From: Cantharellus purpuraceus
Taxonomy: Eukaryota > Basidiomycota > Agaricomycetes > Cantharellales > Hydnaceae
NCBI GenBank assembly: GCA_025174535.1
Contig: JALBUN010000048.1
Location: 1-64,000 of the forward strand
Length of the DNA: 64,000 bases
Direction of reading: 5' to 3'
Shown: positions 34,401-45,060 of the stretch, piece after piece
Layout: the number at the start of each line of letters is the position of its first letter
How positions within the stretch are numbered: the first letter of the stretch is position 1
Translations under genes and position numbers: made by a program
The notes under the pieces: model-generated
What the model was told of the DNA's origin: nothing
What the model saw: only the letters and a program-made list of their open reading frames with translations
Database searches by the model: none

Positions 34401-36066
34401 GCTTTGTGATATGTGAGAAGTCCTCAATGAAGCAATGATAGAAATTGATGAAACCCAGGAAGGATTTGACTTCTGTCACATTGCGTGGTGTGGGCCAGTC
34501 TCTGACTCTGGCCACCTTAACTGGGTCCATAGCTACCTGTCCCTGTGAGAGAATCAATCCAAGATAATCTACCTTCTGTTGCGAGAAAAGGCATTTCTCT
34601 GGTTTGAGGTACAGGTGGTTGGCCCAAAGAATTTCAAGGACAGATTGCACGATCGTGTGGTGTTGTTCTAGGGATTCAGTGAAAATGAGGATGTCGTCCA
34701 TGAACACTACCATAGTGCCATCATCAATGAGCTCCTTGAAAATGCCATTCATCATCATCTGAAAGGTTGCTGGGCTGTTTGTGAGACCAAAGAACATGAC
34801 CAGGGGTTCAAATAGACCACGATTGGTTCGAAAGGCTGCCTTCCACTCATCGCCCTCTTTAATACGCACATTGTTATATCCCCATCGGATGTCAAGCTTG
34901 GTAAAGTACTTGGCATTGGCTGTGGCAATTTTATTCATGATGTCTGGTACCAGGGGTAGTGGGTAGGCATTCTTGATTGTGATATCATTCAGCTTGCGGT
35001 AGTCTTGCACAAAACGAAGATTACCGTCCTTCTTCTTCACAAAAAAGACAGGGGATGCCATGGGTGACTTGGAAGGACGTATACAATGATTCCGTAGGTT
35101 CTCCTCAAGGAATGCGTCCAACTCCTTCTGCTCATTTGGGGACATTGGATAGACCTTTGTGCTGAAGGGTTGCGCTCCTGGAGTGAGTTCAATAGCGTGG
35201 TCCCACAGTTTTCGAGGTGGAAGTTGGTCAAAGGACTCCTTTGCAAAAACATCCTTAAATCCCCAGTACGCCTTTGGGACAATCTCCTCAAAGGTTTTGA
35301 CTGGAGTAGATTCTGCAGCCTTCTGTGCGAGCTGTTGAGAAACTGTTGAACCAGCATTGATATTCTCCAAGTCTTCTTCTACAAAGATAACAAATGTTCA
35401 GTCTCCCTCGTATTGGGGTTGCCTGTGTGAGTTCTTGCCATTTGAAGGAGTTGTACCAAGCGAATGCTCTTTGTGTTCTGGTACTTCTCCACATGAATCA
35501 GGGCAGCGAGTCATCTGTACCTTTCCTGTACACCAGTCTACCTCTGGGTTGTGCTTCACAAGCCAGGTGTGCCCAACAATTATGCCAAAGGTTCCCAGGC
35601 TTGTGACTGAAAATGTGGCACATTCAGTATGGGTCCCATATGTGCAGATGAGATCGACTTCTTCCTTGATTGAACCTGCTTCATTTGGGGTCCCATCAAT
35701 GTTATAAACAGGTATGGCATGTGGTAGAGGGCGTGTTCGAAGTTTCTCTGCTTTGACATATTCTGCATCAATGAACATTCCTGTAGCACCACTATCAAGG
35801 AGTGCATCCACGGCTAGAGGGTATCCAGTGTCTACCGAGTGGATTTTCATGGGAATTCTTGTACATCGACGGATGTCTGCAGATCGAAGGTAGAGATGAG
35901 GAGGGTCATCATGTTTAGCTGGAAGTTGAGAAGGGTTTTCAGGCATGGCTGTTTTGGTTTCAGTCTGATGGACAAGGGAGTGTGCGTGTAACATATCGCT
36001 TGTGAGCCCTACAGTACATGATTCAAGAACTGAAAACCGGTTTGTCAGGCAGGGCATGCTCTTCAC
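31401..36066 (-). pseudogene. Element D pol: protease, RT, RNase H, integrase, chromodomain
   Basis: One minus-strand frame with TGAs at 35,398, 34,261 and 32,031, each where Arg (CGA) fits, and a 740-bp insert at about 32,495-33,238. The domain order is protease (VDALLDSGATGMF), RT with the FMDDIL catalytic box and FGLTNSPATFQ, and RNase H (LETDASAYA; DALSQR). Integrase follows with H-x-H...C-x2-C zinc region (HHDTHITGH...CDLCNRTK) and core residues in SVDLIVELP, SDHGTQF and DGQTERVNQ. A C-terminal chromodomain comes last ([25 protein letters not shown]). Such chromodomains bind methylated histone H3 and steer integration to heterochromatin in related elements. Confidence 0.88.
32495..33238. 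repeat. About 740-bp insertion in element D integrase (LTR-like)
   Basis: It starts TGTGTTATTTG, ends GCTAGACA and lies between the codons of an integrase stretch whose two sides join as ...LPD-G-VARLF... The ends resemble TG...CA LTR termini, but I find no perfect target duplication. It is AT-rich, with no supported coding sequence. Confidence 0.55.
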
Positions 36067-36200
36067 TGCTGACTGGCCTGAAAATCCTGCTTCTCCTCTT
36101 GCTTTGGAATTACTGCCTTCTGCGCTTCTTCCTTGGCCTTCAGTGCAGCTGCTACTGACTCTGATATCATGCCTGCAATTGCTGTTTGTGTGAGATCAGC

Positions 36201-37205
36201 TCAGATACGTTCCTTGCGTGGTTCAGGGCATGCTGGGGATATATGGCCATGCTTTCCACAGTTATAGCACGTCCGAGTCTCAATGCGATGGCGGTTGGAG
36301 TCAATATCCATAGGTGCAGCACCATTAGAGGTTGCCAAGGTAGTTGGTACAGAGATGACCGGAGTGCTGTGAGGGCGGGATGGGGTAGAGCAGGCAGGAG
36401 TGAGGGAAGTCTGAGCATGTCTCACTTCTAGAAGACGATGGTGGTTGCAGTCAATTTGACAGGCCGCTTCCTTCCATGCCTTGAGATCGGACGGGAGGGA
36501 TGGCTGTGCATGGATCTTGTCAAGAATCATTGCAGGGAGCCCTCGGGCATAGGCATCTTCCAGTGCTGCATCATTAAACCCAGTCCTTCCTGCTAGTATC
36601 TCAAACTGTGCTGTGTATTCATCCGCTGACATGCCAGGTGTCATCCTAAGATCGTGTAACTTTGTTTGTGCTGTTCGAGAGCAGTCAGGGTCCCCAAAAG
36701 CATTCTCCACCTGCTTAATGAATTCCTCCAAGGTGGAGAGCGGTGAGGTCCTGTCAATGACTGCCTGTGTCTCATTGTGTGCCCATACTTCAGCAGAACC
36801 TCCTGTCATAAAAGAGAGGGCATAGAGGATCTTGGTCCACTCATCTGGGAAAGATGTAGGCTGGACTGCAATGGCAAGCCTGATAGAGCGAATGAAACCT
36901 TCCGTCTCTGCATGATCTCCATTGAATTTGGCTGGTTCAGCTGCCCTTATTGGGCAAACGGATGACGATGTAGGAGAAGGTGTGGGAAATGAGATGGTCT
37001 GAGAGATGGTCTGTGCTGCAGTGATGGCGGCAGCAGTGGCAGCATCTGCTAGGTTGTTCTGGACATTGGTGAACTGGCTTTGGAGGTGCTGGTTCTGGAG
37101 TTGCAGCTGCTGGAGCTGCTGCGCCTGGGTGTTGAACAATGCTCGCAGAAAGCCACCACTTTCACCTAGAGTGTCCCAATAGGCTTCAGGGAGCTGATCG
37201 GTCAT
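36201..37205 (-). CDS. Element D Gag
   Basis: 334-codon ORF starting MTDQLPEAYWDTLGESGG. A glutamine-rich coiled coil (about residues 25-55) is followed by a Ty3-type capsid region (KFNGDHAETEGFIRSI onward) and a CCHC knuckle CYNCGKHGHISPACP near the C-terminus. The frame ends at a TGA (36,201) that could be a former CGA, because the same frame stays open for about 40 codons more. Gag would form the particle that packages the element RNA. Confidence 0.85.
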   Translation of the reverse strand: MTDQLPEAYWDTLGESGGFLRALFNTQAQQLQQLQLQNQHLQSQFTNVQNNLADAATAAAITAAQTISQTISFPTPSPTSSSVCPIRAAEPAKFNGDHAETEGFIRSIRLAIAVQPTSFPDEWTKILYALSFMTGGSAEVWAHNETQAVIDRTSPLSTLEEFIKQVENAFGDPDCSRTAQTKLHDLRMTPGMSADEYTAQFEILAGRTGFNDAALEDAYARGLPAMILDKIHAQPSLPSDLKAWKEAACQIDCNHHRLLEVRHAQTSLTPACSTPSRPHSTPVISVPTTLATSNGAAPMDIDSNRHRIETRTCYNCGKHGHISPACPEPRKERI

Positions 37206-37274
37206 GGTATCGGTGAAGTAGTTAATAGGGAAAGTGTTATGAGGTGTGGGGTCGTCTTATGGAGCTTGATCTTC

Positions 37275-37636
37275 TGTGAGGTCGGCGCTGATGGCGAGGC
37301 CACAACAACAAGATACTCAATAAGTGAGAGCCGATAAGAAATAATGCCAGCTGGTACAGCGGATATCCTCAGTCTATACAGCTGTTTCTGATAAATACAT
37401 GGGACTTACCTGGTACAGCAGATATCCTCAGAGATCAAGCTGAGGGGATCACACTGCACCAAGGCGAGTCTTTATACTAAATGATGGAGACGGATAGGAG
37501 AACCAAGATAGGGGAGGAAAGATAGGGGAAGTGATAGGGGGAATGAAATAGGGGAGACGCACCCTGACAGGCTGCACTGATAGGGGTGTCAAGAGAAAAT
37601 ACTAAAAATAGAATATGACTTATTTGAACCCTGATG
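37275..37636 (-). repeat. Element D 5' LTR
   Basis: 362 bp matching the 3' LTR. The outermost two bases read TG instead of the CA seen at 30,802-30,803. The gag leader begins immediately to its left. No TGG-type tRNA primer site is evident next to it, so self-priming as in Tf1/sushi elements is possible. Confidence 0.9.
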
Positions 37637-39610
37637 GTGGAGTTGTCATTCAACTCAATCTTGAGATTGTATGGTCAGTGTTCCACTAGGGAGTCGGCTT
37701 TAGACTTGCTGAACACATCGGCGAACTCATGATACTCCTTAGGAACCATAGATAGGTCCGGTGGAGTTGATCAGGCAGAACAGGTGGTGAGGAACATTGG
37801 ATTGGAGAGGTGAACCTGGAATGTGTGAGAGCCCTCCAGTTTGCTTAGTCTGGTGAAGACCATAGCATCCACCATTGATATGGACAGAGGGGTAGACAGA
37901 GTATCTATCAGAGTGGAGTCAGCAGAGGTGGAAGATAACTTCGCACATAAAGTTGCTGGTGATGTTGGGAATGACACAGCCTGCACTGGAGAACAGAATG
38001 TGATATGGCCCAATGCCCAGTCAATCAACAGATTGTAGCAGGTGAGCCAATTATGTCCAAGAACCACAGAACAGCTGGAGTCAAGCGGAGTAACATAGAA
38101 TGTAAGGTTCTGGATTTCTCCAACAGAAAAACGGATAGACAGATCTATAGCTTGTGAAATAACAGCATTAGTAGTGCCATCAAATAATCAGAGCAATATT
38201 GGAGTTATGGTGTATGTATGGAGTTTATGTAAATCAGAAAAAGAGGAATCAAGGAAACAGTGAGTAGAACCGGAGTCAATTAATGCTTGGATAGTGGTAT
38301 TGGGAATGGAGTCAGAGTAGATGAGGAGGGTAAGGGAGTTGGAGTGGGAAAGAGTGGCATTCAGGTGGACCTCATTTGTTGTATGGGGAGTACCAATGCA
38401 GCCCTCAGCTCATATGGAGGCTAGAGGACTGCTTACTATTTTTTTGGGTCCATCACCTTGGCATCGGACTTGTCTGTTGTGGTATTTGCAGCATGGCCCT
38501 TTGCCTTTGCTGCTGACAAGGTTGCCTTGTTGCAATCCTTGGCTTGGTGGCCAGGTTTTCTGCAGAACAGACAGAGGTTGTTGTCCATGCGGCACTGGCA
38601 TTCCTGCTGGGTAAGTTTTCCATCCTTCCCCAGCTTGGTGGAGAGGTCCAGAGTGCTCTTGCAAACTCCAGAGTTATTGCCAGTTCTGGAGTTGTTCTGA
38701 CTGGAACTGGAAGCAGCAGCGTTACCGGTGTTTGACTTCTGGCCTGAGTTGGTGGTGGTCTTCTTATTGGACCCCTTGTTGGACTTTGGGGTCTTATCCA
38801 ACAATTTGTCTGATTTGTTGTTAGCCAAATTTTCATGGGAGACCTCAGATTGATGTTCCCAATAACGGGAATCAATGGATTGGGCAAGCTTGTGAAGGTT
38901 TACCAAAGTATCTGGCTTACCAACGCGTGATATCTTGTCCTTGATGCAGGATGGGGGACCAACATAAAATTGACATCGGAGTGCAGCGTCACCCCATTGG
39001 ACTTTTGGGGCTAGCTGCTGAAAACTCACAATGTATTTTGTGATTTTGTGATTTTCCTTCATCCAAAGTCAATCGAGTTCATTCTTGGCATCAGCCTTGG
39101 GGTTGTAAGGACCGAAATTGGTCTGAAGTTCAGAGATGAAGTCGGAGTAGTCCTCTGACCATATAGGGTCATCAGAGTCATCCATGAGCACTGGCTCGAA
39201 GTAGTCCAGTGTGGTGCCCTTGAGATAGGACATGGTGAAGGTGACCTTTGCCCAATCAGATGTGAACGCTTCAGGGCGGTCACAGAAATTCAACTGACAT
39301 TGCACCAAGAATGGCTGGAGCTTTTGTGGATCAGAGCCATCAAATGGGTCAGGTTCCCAGACCAAGGTCTGGGACTTAGGGGCTTGTGGGGTACGGATGC
39401 TGCTGGCAAGCAGGGAGATGGCTTGTGCCGGATTTGGGGAGGGTGGAGTATCGTCCTCTTCATTGATGGCCTCTATGTGGTCCATCAGTTCTTCAATGAC
39501 CTTGGGGATGGTGTCTATGCTGGGAGTGGGCACCTCAACGGTTCATGCACATTTGGAATTGGCAGTGGATTGTGGCATTGGTAGGAGTGAGAATGGCAGT
39601 TCAAATATAC

Positions 39611-40165
39611 TGTTACACACTAGGTCCAATTGGGGGTTGGAGATTGGGTCAGAGTTGGAGAGGGAATCGGGGTATGTCATGAGGTTGGGTTGGAGTTGGA
39701 GAGGGAATTGGGGTACATCGTGGGTCAGGACAGACTTGGCTTCAGCTTATGTGCTGCGCCCTCACTAATACTGGTGTCCAAGATTTTGGAGATGGAGTAC
39801 AACTTAGATAGTTAGGATCAGACTTAGGAACTAGGCATGATTTGATATTCGAACTGGGAATGAAGTCCCCAGTCGGGCAGCTTAAATATATATTTGAAAT
39901 TTAATAATAATTACTCCAGTGATGGGTCTCCAAGGCTGACAGCCTTACATGAGTATGTCTGGGTCCAATGGGGACAGATGTCCAGGTTTCTATGGTGATG
40001 CTGATGCATCAATTGGAACCAGATGCAGATGGATGAGATTTGGCGGTGACAATCGGACAGATAAATGGAGACATGACAGTTTCCAAATGGAGTATAGATT
40101 TCATATGCGTGGGGATCTGAGTGGATCAGACAGGGATCTGGGCATTAATGAATATAGTCATAACA
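39611..40165 (-). repeat. LTR-C, 5' LTR of copy C2
   Basis: From TGTTACACACTAGG to GTCATAACA, 555 bp, with 32 bp of leader before gag. Its right flank is the end of an LTR-A, so C2 inserted into LTR-A. The TTGGAGTTGG-rich stretch near 39,635-39,720 is the same variable tract as at 45,685. Confidence 0.85.
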
Positions 40166-40278
40166 TCCATTCCAGGTACAAGCACCAAATATATGCTGAT
40201 ATTTAGGAATGGAAAAGCAAAGTATAACACATTGGTGCTGCATAAATAGGATTTGATAGGGAAAAGGTGGTTCCCATA
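40166..40278 (-). repeat. LTR-A terminal fragment
   Basis: 113 bp matching the first bases of LTR-A in reverse, ending CCCATACA. The rest of this LTR is not found on the far side of C2. Confidence 0.75.
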
Positions 40279-40710
40279 CACATGTCATGACTGTTGATTC
40301 AAATTGACAGCCACATTGAGCTCTTGCTGGGGCTGCTGCTCTCTAAACAGCTGGCCAAGCTCCTGCTCTGCATGTTTAGCCTTCCATTCAAGGGCTAATC
40401 TATGTTTACAAGAAGCCTCAACTTCTCATTGTTTCCATAGCTTGATCTCTTGATTGAGCTCCTTTGCCATAGATTGAGGAGTTTCCTCTTCAATCTGGAT
40501 TGGTAGTCCTTGCCTCACAGGGATTACTGGGTCTCTAATTCCCTCCATTGGGGAATTTCATTTCCTCTGTCTAACCAATCATTCAGTTGAATCCTCTCAC
40601 CCTGGGGAGATCCAGACTCTCCAGATTCAGATTCTTGTTGAGAATCTGGTCTTTGGTGACACAACTTGCATCACTCAGAATTCTCTTGGAGTGATTTTAA
40701 CATTGTTCCT
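40279..40710 (-). pseudogene. Degenerate gag-like coiled-coil fragment
   Basis: Minus frames, broken by at least one frameshift and one stop, read ESGESGSPQGERIQLNDWLD, then IQIEEETPQSMAKELNQEI and HAEQELGQLFREQQPQQE. This is hydrophilic, coiled-coil-like text typical of retroelement Gag linkers. I could not assign it to a family. It is bounded by LTR-A and LTR-C pieces. Confidence 0.35.
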
Positions 40711-41012
40711 AGTCCCCAGTCAGGCAACTTAAATACATATTTTGAAATCTAATAATAATTACTCTGGTGATGGGTCTCCGAGGCCAACGGCCTTATGTAA
40801 GCTTGTCCGAGTCCGACCGGGATGGATGTCCAGGTTCCTATGGTGATGCTGATGCATCAATCGGAACCGGAGACGGATGGGCGGAATCAGCGGTGACAAT
40901 CGAACAGGTAAATGGAGACGTAGTGGTTTCCAAATGGAGTATAGATTTCATGTGCGTGGGGATCTGAGTGGATTGGACGGGGATCTGGGTGTTAATGAAT
41001 ATAGTCATAACA
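40711..41012 (-). repeat. LTR-C, 3' LTR of element C (truncated)
   Basis: It matches LTR-C from its start TGTTATGACT (minus, at 41,012) for about 300 bp and is cut at 40,711. Next to the start, on the minus strand, is AAATGGGGAGATAC, a polypurine tract. This makes it the native 3' LTR of an element lying to its right. Confidence 0.8.
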
Positions 41013-41149
41013 GTATCTCCCCATTTAAGGCCGAGCCCCTGAGGCCTCATGTCTGTGGATTGAATAGGTGAGACGATTGGGTGCGGTCGGAGTTATGCTG
41101 GGGTCTGGAGACGTATAAAAGGAGGGGCATGATTGAGGTCTTATCCTCA

Positions 41150-42821
41150 ATGATGTCAAACCCTTTGGCAAGCATGAGTGTGGCTGAGCTTGAGCAGTTG
41201 CTCTTGGCCCGACGGAAGGAAGAGGAGGAGGAGCAGAAAAGCGGAACGGAAACAGAAAGAGGAGGAGGAAGTGGAGCGGAGGCGGAAGGAGGAGGAGGAG
41301 AAGGCAAAGCGGAGATGGAAGGAGGAGGAGGAGGCGGAGCGGAGACAGAAGGAGGAAGAGCAGAGGCGGAAAGAGGTGGCGAAGACGGAACAGAGAAGGA
41401 AAGAGGAGGAAGCGAAGGCCGAGAGGGCCCGCATGGTGAAGGAACTTGTGGCAGCGATGGAGGCTGCAAGACTGAAGGAAGTGGAGGAGCAGGCGCATGA
41501 GTTGGAAGCTGCCATGGAGGTAGAGGAGGAGGTAACCGGGGCAGGGGTGACCAGTCCAGGAAGTCCAAGTGTGCCAATACGGACAGGGACCCCCGAGGTT
41601 GCCATCATCTCCGTTACACAGACAGAGACGACTCGTTCGAAGACTGTCACTGCAGAGGACTCGCCGTTATGTCCATGGGCATGGCCATTATTTGAGTTGG
41701 GTGCAGCTGAGGAAGATGATGTGGTGGAGATGGAGAGGGTGGAGGTGGAGGTGGATCCTGATGCCAATATGGAGCTCGACATGAATGCAGAGCCCAAGGC
41801 GGGTGTGGATGTTGGGATGGACATGGAGCCAGATCCGACATCAAATTCTTACGAGGAGATGGCTTGGGTAGCTGCGGTCGAGGCTCGCAAAAGAGCAGAG
41901 CTCTATGCCATGACCACTAAGAAGAATCTTGACGTCGCAGTCTTTTCATTGAAGGCATACCCGAGTGCTGATATGGAGAAGCGAGAGGTGGACCAGAGGG
42001 TCATATGGTGCAAGGCAGAGAGTCATGTGTTGGCAACCCGTAAGAAGGAGCTGCGTGTCACAAGGTCGGTGATCCAGCTTCGCAAGCGCGAGATGGAGAA
42101 GGCAGCGGCAGAACAGCAGGACAAGGAGGAGGAGAGGGAACGCTTGGAGGCCACAGCGAGAAGGGGTGGACCACCCAAGGCTCTGGCTCCAACGGAGCCA
42201 TTTGGCAGACCCGGCGTAACTTGCGACTTATGTCGTGATGTGGGTGTGGAGTGCGTGTGGCCTACCGGCCCAACTCGCCGACTTCAGTCCTGTGATTGTT
42301 GTCGGGGTCGGAAAGGAGGGTGTAGGATCAATGGGAAGTTTGATCCCCAGAGTCGGAGCGTCAAGCCCCAACTAGTGGTACAAGGAGGGGCAGAGAAAGA
42401 ATCAGAAGGTCATCCAACCAAAAAGCAGCAGACGGAGACGGGTGCTGTGGCAGCCAGGGGTAGCAGTGTCAGATTGGAAGGGGTGACGACCGGTGCAGGT
42501 ATGGGGCACGTCTCGGCGCCCAATAGTACCATGGGCCAGCTTATCCGGCTGGTTAACCTGCAGTCGGAGCACCTTCGGCGGATGGAGGGGTTGCTAGTGG
42601 ACTTGGTGAAAACGATGAAACAGAAGGAGGTTCTGGAGGGTTGGCGGACAGCCGAGTTACATTGGTTGTGGAAGTTCATGGCCCCTTTGGATGAGGATTT
42701 GGACATGGGAGATGAGAAGGATTGGGTGTCAGATGTAGAGAGTGATGAGGAGTCAGAGACGGCGTCAGAGACAGAGCCTGAGGTAGATAAGGGAAAGGGG
42801 AAAAGGAAACGCGATGTATAA
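41150..42821 (+). pseudogene. Antisense ORF of element C: coiled coil plus Gal4-type zinc cluster
   Basis: A gene of about 557 codons between the 3' LTR and the pol end of element C, opposite to gag-pol. A TATAAAA box is at 41,114-41,120. The frame from ATG 41,150 (MMSNPLASMSVAELEQLLL) must shift once at the A-run 41,237-41,240 to reach the long frame ending at 42,821, so this copy has a one-base insertion. It encodes an E/K/R-rich coiled coil (about residues 25-120), an acidic middle and a second helical charged region. A cysteine cluster near residue 357 has spacing C-x2-C-x6-C-x12-C-x2-C-x6-C, the fungal Zn2Cys6 pattern, though internal rather than N-terminal. An acidic tail and basic KGKGKRKRD end follow. 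DNA binding is likely; the role is unknown. Confidence 0.72.
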
Positions 42822-42969
42822 AAGTAAAAATGAGAATGATTATAAATTTTGGAGCGGAGAAAAATGAGGTGGAGTGATTCCTGTGGAGCTTTTGGGCAGG
42901 CATGTAATTTCCCTTGACTTGTAATAAAATGATGATGCGAAATAATAGAATTAGCATTAGTAATCGAAC

Positions 42970-43331
42970 TTAAAGATTCATAAGGGGGCCAGGTTTGTCT
43001 GGATAAGCAGAGTGAAAGTTGGAGATGGATTTGGATGCATGATCGAGTTTGGACACAGAGATCCATGAGGATTCTTCATCGGTGCCTTCATATCCAGCCC
43101 ATTTGACTAAGTACTGGAGCTTGCACTTGTATTGACAGTCAATCTTCGAGTCCAGGATCTCAGAGATCTCATATTCATTGTCTCCTTCGATGATGATCGG
43201 GGGAGGTGGAGGTTACGTGCAACCAGAGATCTCGTTCGTGGTAGCAGGTTCGAGCATTGATATATGGAAGACTGGATGAACTGCTCGGAAGTGGTCCAGA
43301 AGGCAGAGGGTGAAGGACCTGCTGCCCGCGC
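42970..43331 (-). pseudogene. 3' end of element C pol: chromodomain
   Basis: The minus frame begins at the LTR-B insertion (43,331) with the text that should follow the integrase end at 53,270, including FTLCLLDHFRAVHPVFHISM. The chromodomain follows (YEISEILDSKI...LQYLVKWAGYEG...SWI) and a TAA at 42,970. It is separated from the rest of pol by an inversion. The chromodomain keeps its Y and W cage positions (YEI, VKWAGY). It converges on the antisense gene, with 148 bp between the two stops. Confidence 0.85.
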
Positions 43332-43537
43332 TGACGAGCCAGGACGCATCGAGGACGCATATCGAACCACTCTGACAGTCCAACTCCGCCAGCGTCTTTT
43401 TGTATCAACTTTTAAATAGCGCCGCAACTCCCTATCCACCTCAGTCTCTAATTCGAGCCATCAATTGTCACTCATGTTTCATCGCCATCGATCATTATCA
43501 GCCTTCTATTCACACCGATCCTTTCATCATCATTCAC

Positions 43538-43972
43538 ATGGCTTCCCATTCTATTCCCCTCTCCAACATCACTTCTAATAATACGTCACACTGGTCTCTG
43601 GACACAGAGGACTATCAAAAATACGCCGAGCTCCATGGGCATGTTAAGCCACCTCCACGTGTCAAAATACTTCCAAAACTCTTTCAACGTCCAAGATCCC
43701 CACCATGTCTCTCTTATGCCATTGGCGATCCCATATTCTTTCACAATTCCGTTGAACCATATACATTCCTCGACATTTCACCTCTATATCGTAACATGGA
43801 TAGAAGAGTCGAACGTGAGGTAGAATTTCAGTCGCCATTGCCGACCTATCCTCCCACTTCAATCCGACTCAGGTTACATCGTGTCAGGCAAAGGGACCAA
43901 ATACTCTTGGAACGGGATACCATATGGAGACGGATCACTAAGACAATAAGGAGTATTTGTTGTGGATGCTGA
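43538..43972 (+). CDS. LTR-encoded accessory ORF, 144 aa (LTR-B copy 1)
   Basis: Uninterrupted ATG-to-stop ORF wholly inside LTR-B, in LTR sense. It opens MASHSIPLSNITSNNTSHWS and contains LSYAIGDPIFFHNS and PYTFLDI. A TATA-like TTTAAATA at 43,411-43,418 precedes it by about 120 bp, separate from the main LTR promoter. The same ORF, same length and without stops, is present in the LTR-B copies at 48,786 and 53,271. It is homologous to ORF3 of element D (30,857-31,294). No known domain, signal peptide or membrane span is recognised. Confidence 0.75.
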   Translation: MASHSIPLSNITSNNTSHWSLDTEDYQKYAELHGHVKPPPRVKILPKLFQRPRSPPCLSYAIGDPIFFHNSVEPYTFLDISPLYRNMDRRVEREVEFQSPLPTYPPTSIRLRLHRVRQRDQILLERDTIWRRITKTIRSICCGC

Positions 43973-44310
43973 CGGAAGTCCTCATGTGACTCAGGGTCAA
44001 TTAACCTTCGGAGCCGTAGGGAAGATGGTATTGGTGGATGTTTCTATTGTTCTTTTATATGACTCACCCCTGTTTCATCTTTTAATTCATTCATACATGA
44101 CTTACTCATCCTTGTTCTATTTTTGGTTCTTTTATTACTCATCACCCCCTATTCTTACAAAGATTACCCCTATCTGTCGTTTCATTTCTCCATGATTTCC
44201 CCCTTTAGTAGTTCAACTTCACACGCTTCGTCAGCTGGCTTGATCAGCATTTCTTGCATCATATCGCCTCATTTGCTCCTCATATTGTGTCGTTGTGCCC
44301 TGGGGATTTG

Positions 44311-44319
44311 TATATAAAA
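44311..44319 (+). promoter_or_regulatory. LTR-B main TATA box
   Basis: TATATAAAA followed by GGGCGC, conserved in the LTR-B copies (for example 49,763 and, on the minus strand, near 53,703). It lies downstream of the LTR ORF and probably starts the genomic RNA. Confidence 0.6.
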
Positions 44320-44747
44320 GGGCGCTAGTCTTCACCTGTGGAATCAATCAACAAGTTTTCAGCCAACGCTCTAAAGTCAAAGTCCACGCTCTAAGTCTAC
44401 GCTCTACGCTCTACATCACAATCCATCATCTCTACACTGAGGTAAAACACCTTGGTTCAACGATCAGATTTCCCTCTGCCACCGAGAGGTTGATTCTCCT
44501 GAAACCAGCTTTTGCGTACCTCCCAACCGGGCTCTGCATTGTCATCCAGTCACAGAGCACGATCAGCCATCAGGACCGACCTTTAGCTCCCATCCCCATC
44601 CAACCACAGAGCACTATCCCACTTCCCTGTTATGTACCCCTCGCCCTGATTGATCTTTGGAGTGCTGAACAACTGCGTTACACACTGTCTGCTTGCTAGG
44701 ACCGTTGCGCGCAGGCTTATAGGATCTATTCCTTAAGCGAACCGACA

Positions 44748-45060
44748 ACGGTTGGATTCATCCACCTACTTCCTTTAGCCTCTAAGTGCATTCCCATCTT
44801 TTTGGAATATCTGGACCCCTAAGCGTCCGTGAACTCTAGACTCTGGAAGTCTTATTCATTTCTTGCTGCTAAGAAACATATTACCTTTCTGCGTATAGTC
44901 TGCATTGACCAATACAAAGGATTGTAACCAAAGTACAAACGTTAAATCGTTTCTGGAGTTGTGCTGCAGCAGGGTTTGATATTCTTCTCAGCTGTTCATT
45001 CACGGAATTGTGGTGATTTAGAGTTTGCCCTAACACCATAATTTTGCGGGTTCCAAAACA
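44748..45060 (+). repeat. LTR-A copy 5, first part (split by inversion)
   Basis: The last 313 bp of an LTR-A, ending GGTTCCAAAACA. Its missing part lies at 54,685-55,807. Both parts are cut at the same point by an LTR-B insertion with duplication ACGG/CCGT. The outer flank CACCC here is the complement of GGGTG at 55,808. Confidence 0.85.

Larger units (their letters stand above)
30442..37636 (-). mobile_element. Element D: complete Ty3 chromovirus, 7,195 bp, TSD GTGGA
   Basis: Two 362-bp LTRs (30,442-30,803 and 37,275-37,636) flank gag, pol and an extra ORF, all on the minus strand. GTGGA occurs at 30,437-30,441 and 37,637-37,641. The host sequence on both sides joins into one RT frame of copy C2. 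A polypurine tract (AAGAGGGAGGTGA on the minus strand) abuts the 3' LTR at 30,804. Pol carries in-frame TGAs and a 740-bp insertion, so the copy is structurally whole but inactive. Confidence 0.93.
29050..39578 (-). pseudogene. Family-C chromovirus copy C2, gag-pol, split by elements D and E
   Basis: The coding parts, in minus order, are as follows. Gag starts at ATG 39,578 and ends at TAG 38,436, with a CCHC knuckle (CLFCRKPGHQAKDC). Protease and the linker to RT follow down to 37,642, then RT at 30,441-30,188 and 29,364-29,050, including the YLDD box near 29,150. The copy is interrupted by element D (30,442-37,636) and solo LTR-E (29,365-30,187) and ends in an LTR-B fragment, so RNase H and integrase are lost. 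Gag ends in AAAAAAATAG with pol in the -1 frame, as in the sister copy at 48,375. Stops are mainly TGA at CGA positions; at two other sites CGA became CAA. Confidence 0.85.
43332..44747 (+). mobile_element. LTR-B copy 1 (1,416 bp), inversion breakpoint
   Basis: From TGACGAGCCAGG to GAACCGACA. The left flank is GCGC and the right flank ACGG, so it has no matching target duplication of its own. LTR-B copy 2 at 53,271 has GCGC and CCGT, the exchange expected after recombination. It carries the accessory ORF and two TATA-like boxes. Confidence 0.88.

Noticed and set aside
40742..41577. Several proline/leucine-rich minus ORFs over 41,025-41,824.
   Set aside because: They are the antisense of the purine-rich coiled-coil region of the plus-strand ORF.
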